DNA from: Jimgerdemannia flammicorona | Taxonomy: Eukaryota > Mucoromycota > Endogonomycetes > Endogonales > Endogonaceae | Assembly (NCBI GenBank): GCA_003990745.1 | Contig: RBNI01006657.1 | Coordinates: 1 to 11,110, forward strand | DNA: 11,110 bases | Direction of reading: 5' to 3' | In this document: positions 6,945 to 11,110 of the stretch, one piece after another | Numbering within the stretch: position 1 is the first letter of the stretch | Layout: each line of letters starts with the position of its first letter | The notes under the pieces: generated by a model | What the model was told of the DNA's origin: nothing | The model's input: the letters and a program-made list of their open reading frames with translations, nothing else | Database searches by the model: none | Made by a program: the position numbers and the translations under genes

Positions 6945-7657
6945 GGCCTTAGTGATTAGACCATGGACACCACTCTACCTCTAGAGACTTCTAGACATCT
7001 ATGCCCCAGCATTCAGCTGTCAGAATTCAGTCAATCCTTGTACCCAGTCCATTCACCCAGTGTGTGTAGACCTGCTTTTCTCCCTACTATGTTCTGCCCA
7101 TATCTCCTAAGAAACTAGGGTTCTCCACCTCCTCCCAAGTGTCTAGACCACCACTCCTCCCAAGCATCCAGACAACCACTCCTCCTACCTGCACTCCTCC
7201 ATCTATCTGTTCTATCCAACTGAAGATTCTGCACCATATTAAAGTCACCTCCCAGAACATCTACTCCTTCCTCCAAGAGAATGTCCTCCTCTAAAAGATT
7301 TCTAATCTACACAATCTGCTCACCCCTAGCTGTAGGGCAGTAGCAAGAGCTCACTCTTACTGGCTCTCACCCAGGTCAATGCCATTCTCCCCAGACCAAA
7401 CAGTCTCCCCAACTCCTGGTTCTACTCAAATCTCCTTTACCCCTTCTCATCAGAATTACCACTTTGCCAATCTAAGCTATAGCTCCTCTCCATTCTCTAG
7501 TCCACTCTACCTGATCCTCCTCATTCTCACACCATACATTCTGCTGTAGAAAAAGATCAGCCTCCAATCCCTTAAGCTAAGTAAAAATGTTCTTATACCA
7601 CCCAGATTCCCTTAACCCATTCATATTCAGAGAGAAAATATTAGTTGTACTGTTCAT
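6945..7657 (-). pseudogene. LINE AP-type endonuclease (start of ORF2)
   Basis: This enzyme nicks target DNA to prime LINE insertion. The Met at 7657 begins 32 bases after the ORF1 stop and in another frame, the usual two-ORF layout. The motifs in order are IFSLNMNGL (N-terminal Asn), ADLFLQQNVW (the catalytic Glu of the Q-E motif is Asn, 7540-7538), VLGGDFNMV (Asp and Asn kept, near 7249-7237), WEEWWSR, then in a shifted frame VYTHWVNGLGTRID and WCPWSNH, where the final SDH has become SNH. A frameshift lies between about 7150 and 7070. In-frame stops include TAG and TGA. Right after SNH the similarity ends, so the RT of this copy is missing. Confidence 0.85.
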
Positions 7658-7688
7658 AAGGAATAATGTTAATTATCAAACTCATCCT

Positions 7689-9719
7689 CTACAGATCTGC
7701 ATTCAATCCCTTCTGCACTAAGTCCAAGTTATATTCAGTAACCAGTTCCTCCTCTTTAGCTATCTTTGCCTCCTGCCCAACCAGAAGTTCAGCCATCTCC
7801 CCATTCTCTTTTTTCTCAAAGTCCATGCAATACTCCAGGTATGCCTCCTGCCAGAGTTGTGAACTATGCTGCTCTGCCCAACAGTAGACAGCCTGCTCAC
7901 CAGCAACAGCTACCAGCTCAGCCTTCCTCTTTACATCAATCTCATATCCCTCCTCTAGAAAAATAGTAAGCACCTCCACCTTCAGTACCTCTACCACTCT
8001 ATTTCTATATAGAATCTGTGCCCAATACTCCTCACTCATCACTCATAGGTCCACATCCTCCAACTCCTCAGCAGTGATATTATCTATTACTCAGCTCATC
8101 TACAGCAGGTTTCCCACCTCCTTCCCTCCTGACATCTCTGGTCTTTCTGCATCCAGCATTATAGTATCTGTCTCAATACTTGCAGTCTCATCCCACCCCT
8201 TCTCTGGGATATCCACTAGCTCATCTTTGCCAACTGCCACTACCTGTCCTCCTTTTGCTATATCAGGAACTCCAAAGTATACCTGCTGAGCACCCTGCAT
8301 CAGCTCATCCTCAGCTATCCAACCCCTCACAGTAGGACCACACCTGACTAGAAGAGGAGTGTCTTCCAAGACTGGCTCCCAGACCTCAAACATACCATCA
8401 GCAAATGGGTCTTTGTGTGTCATCTTCCTAACCCCATCCAGGCTCTCCTCTGCATCTCCTCCTCCTCTCTTACTAGCCCAGACACTCACCTCTATACTCC
8501 CAGACTTCTCAGTGCCCCCAGAATTTGTCTTCACCCCTCCTTCTATGCTCACCAATAGCTCTTGCTACTTCTTATGCTCTTGAGCTCTCTCCCACTACCT
8601 CCTGTCAGTGCAAATATATTTTCCATCTATAATCTCCAAGTGTGTTAACTCTACATACAACTTCCAGGCCTTTGCCCTCTGCTCTACTGCTCCACTCATC
8701 TCCTTCAGAGCCTCCAACAAGTTCTCCTCCTCCTCTTCACTCTCTTTCACTCTCAACACCTTACAGATGAAAGCCCCCTACATTATCACTGAAGGCCAGT
8801 CACTCATCTTCCCTATAGCCTCTCTCTCAGCCAGTCTAATTCAGATATCCATGTCTTCTGTCCTAAAAGTGGTCTCTTCCTACATCTGGAAACTGATATC
8901 AACTACATTGCTATACTCCACCATCACCTCCTCTACCCTTCTCCTAGTCTCAACCTTCATAACTATAGGCACCCCCTTCACTAGCAACTGAACCACCCTG
9001 GGGTCTCATCTCAAACACCACACTATAGGGACCACTATCTTACCAACAGCTACTCTAGATTTGAATGCTTCCTCCAGTGGGCCTACCTCCTCAAAACCCA
9101 CTTCAACTCCCTCCAGTCCCTTCAGGAACTTTACCAAGACAGCTCCAGCCATCTGCTCTAAGATAATCTCCAGAACCATCCTTACCATTACAGCCAAGAC
9201 CCAGAAGCACAAGATCACTACAAACTCTAAGATTGACTTCTTGAGTAATAGTGCCACTGCCAGCCCCATCACACTATCAGCCAGGTCCCCCTTCCTCTTT
9301 TGGCCCATCTGCTCAGCCACACTATCAATAGTCACATTTGGATTTTTTTCCAGATTCTCAGTCATGCCACTATTAGTAGTCCCATCTCTACTCCCAGTAG
9401 CTACTCCACTAGCCCTACCTTCTACCTGCTGAGACCCAGCACCTCCAACTTTGTCTTCTTTCTGCTTCTCCTTTCCACCTGTCTACCTGCCATGAGCTCC
9501 GACCAGCCAATGTCCAGCCTTCAGTATGTCTATAAAGCTCCTCTCCTTCTGCCCTCCAGCCCCTCCACCAGTGCTACTTCTACTACCTGAGCCACCCTAC
9601 TCACTTGGACTACTGAAAGACCCCATTCTAAGCTCATACTCTTGTCTGACATGTTGCCAGTCAAAGGCCCCAGATCCACCCAATCTAGTATGTCCATCTG
9701 CTTACTTGTTGGTTGCCAT
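7689..9719 (-). pseudogene. LINE ORF1-type frame, 677 codons with 12 internal stops
   Basis: One uninterrupted frame, without any shift, runs from the Met at 9719 to TAG at 7691-7689. Twelve in-frame stops break it: seven TAG, four TGA and one TAA. The region starts with a Gly/Ser-rich stretch (GGSGSRSSTGGGAGG) followed by SFIDILKAGHW. It later has a Glu-rich segment (ESEEEEENLLEALKEM) that could form a coiled coil, and an acidic C-terminal third. I find no clear CCHC knuckle or RNA-recognition fold. The call as ORF1 rests on position: it lies 32 bases before an endonuclease ORF on the same strand. LINE ORF1 proteins bind the element RNA. The length is large for an ORF1, so it might contain a fused or unrelated piece. 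Confidence 0.7.
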
Positions 9720-9799
9720 AACCTTAGTATCTTTCTCTAATAAATGAGTCAAAAGTATATTTCAAAGTTTGTGTTATGTGAGTGGTAGTGACTTGATGG

Positions 9800-11110
9800 T
9801 CTCTTCACTACCTAAGCAGGGAAGTCCAAGTGATAGGCTATATAATATAGCTTAGAGAACCAGTAGATATTCAGAATCAATACTCAGTCTGTCAGAGAGA
9901 TGTAGTGATCTCCTCAGCCTCTAAGAGTCTCCCCCCAGATGGCCACCCTCCTCTCCCACCACACTCATAGTAAGATAGATCCATATACTGAAAGGAAGAT
10001 GCCCAGATATCTCACTGTCTCTCCCACAGGAACAATTGTTCCAATGATATCCTCTCCCACTAACCCATTTCCCAACACCATTGTCTCATACTTATACCAA
10101 TTAAGTTTTGCTCCAGAGTATACCTCATACCATTCTACCATCTCTTTAAGGGCCTCAACATCTACCACTGATCCAAGTCCAACCACTATGTCATCTGCAA
10201 AGGCCCCTACCTTCTACACCATACCATAAATAAAGAGCCCTGCCACTTTCTGCTGAATTCTATTCATCAAAGGTTCTAGTGAAAGGGTATATAGAATAGG
10301 AAATAGTGGATCCCCCTGAGGAACTCCTCTCCCCAAGAGAAATGCCAGACCATGGTGACCATTATACATTAGTGCCACCTTACTGCCCTCCAACAGAGTG
10401 GGGGAACTCCTATTCTGTCTAACATCTTGCCTAACCACACTTACTGGACCCTGTTGTAGGCCTTCTCCTAGTCCAAGAAGACTAGTCTCCCATCTAATCT
10501 ACTTGTCCATGCTCCTTCAAGGATGCTATAGACCCAGGCCATCCTATCTCTGATAAGTCTACCTCTAACTAAACTCTGCTGCTCCTCACTCAACACCTGT
10601 TGGACAACCTTCTGTAATCTTGCTACAATCATCTTAGTAACTATCTTTCTGTCTATATCCAGAAGTATGATTGGTCTCCAGTTCTTCCAATCCTCCCTCC
10701 TTCCCTTGTCCTTGGACAACAGAGTTACTAGTCCTAGATCCTGCCCTCTCACTCACTGGCTATTCAGAAGAATGATGTCACAGAGAGCTGCCATCTCTCC
10801 CAATACTCTCAGGACTCTAGCTATCTTCTTCCAAAAGTCCCAAGGTAGTCCATCCTCTCCTGATGCTGTTCCAAGCTTAGTTGCCACAAGTACTCTCTGG
10901 ATCTTCTCCTCTTGGACTGATAGGATCAAATCCCTCAGACCCCCCACTTGTAGTGGCTCCCAGTTCTCCAGAGTGACTCCAATTGTCTCTGCATTGACAC
11001 CCCCTTCCTCCTCACTCCACAGACCCCTCCACCACTCCTTCAGCAACCCCAAGATCTATTGTATACCATGAACTATTTCCCCCTCTACATCAAATACTCT
11101 ATCTCTTTTT
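9800..11110 (-). pseudogene. LINE (L1-type) reverse transcriptase, 5' end outside the window
   Basis: The pre-RT region (11110-10753) has the ASGEDGLPWDFWK motif, followed by WKNWRPIILLDIDRKI and EEQQSLVRGRLIRDRMAW. Motif A reads FLD.EKAYNRV: a TAG at 10470-10468 replaces one residue, and the second Asp of the usual EKAYDRV is Asn. The frame shifts near 10385 with some codons lost. Then come RGVPQGDPLFPILYTLSLEPL (about 10330-10270), a TAG/TGA-type break, FADDIVV (catalytic Asp pair near 10195-10190), YSGAKLNW, VRYLGI, and thumb sequence LILNIYWFSKLYYIAYHL to about 9800. This set is that of non-LTR reverse transcriptases of the L1-like group. It copies LINE RNA at a nicked chromosomal target. 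This copy is inactive. Confidence 0.9.

Larger units (their letters stand above)
6945..11110 (-). mobile_element. Permuted L1-type LINE pieces: RT, then ORF1, then endonuclease
   Basis: Reading leftward from the right edge are a non-LTR reverse transcriptase (11110 to about 9800), an ORF1-type frame (9719-7689) and an AP-type endonuclease (7657 to about 6945). A normal LINE is ORF1, endonuclease, RT. The simplest reading is two copies in the same orientation: one cut off in the RT thumb near 9800, and one that keeps only ORF1 and endonuclease. Only two CpGs are seen in the whole stretch from 6314 to 11110. Confidence 0.8.

Noticed and set aside
8359..9590. Plus-strand Ser/Thr/Pro-rich open frames
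   Set aside because: They are the antisense of the LINE ORF1 frame; the Ser/Pro/Leu bias comes from the complement of its Glu/Gly/Val-rich codons.

Overview
This is a transposon graveyard from a eukaryotic nuclear genome, most likely a fungus with cytosine methylation. Evidence for that reading: a BED-finger/hAT gene whose frame is restored by two short GT-AG introns (79 and 77 nt, perhaps a third of 83 nt), a Ty3/gypsy LTR element, an L1-type LINE, no prokaryotic gene arrangement, and an extreme loss of CpG that increases from left to right. No ordinary housekeeping gene is visible and the species cannot be named from the sequence alone. Layout: (1) 1-770, minus strand: the 5' part of a hAT-family transposase-type gene with a classic BED zinc finger split by an intron. 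This block keeps about twenty CpGs in 780 bases. (2) 704-1040: TG-rich simple sequence, then about eighteen copies of a diverging 14-bp tandem repeat. (3) 1130-4586, plus strand: a decayed Ty3/gypsy pol in the order dUTPase, aspartic protease, reverse transcriptase, RNase H, integrase. Gag is absent on the left, and the C-terminal end of integrase is lost near 4586. (4) 4590-5330: mostly non-coding, with a possible second, diverged LTR-like segment. (5) 5338-6129: a 264-codon frame of unknown function, interrupted by six stops, ending 11 bases before a purine tract and a compact TGT...ACA LTR (6141-6313) with TATA box and polyadenylation signals. (6) 6314-6940: non-coding, TATA-like and AATAAA-like signals, one short duplicated motif. 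(7) 6945-11110, minus strand: LINE pieces in the order reverse transcriptase, ORF1, AP-type endonuclease. This is a circular permutation of the normal order, best read as the truncated 3' part of one copy abutting the 5' part of another. How they relate: nothing here looks like a working multi-gene system. The gypsy and LINE frames are broken mainly by stops that fit C-to-T or G-to-A change (CAA/CAG to TAA/TAG, TGG to TAG, CGA to TGA) and by loss of catalytic residues, while long stretches of frame are otherwise kept. This is the signature of methylation-linked deamination or a RIP-like process. The most interesting items are the dUTPase placed in front of the protease in a Ty3/gypsy pol, the unknown reading frame directly before the 3' LTR, the permuted LINE, and the three-tier CpG profile with a CpG-retaining LTR and hAT gene.
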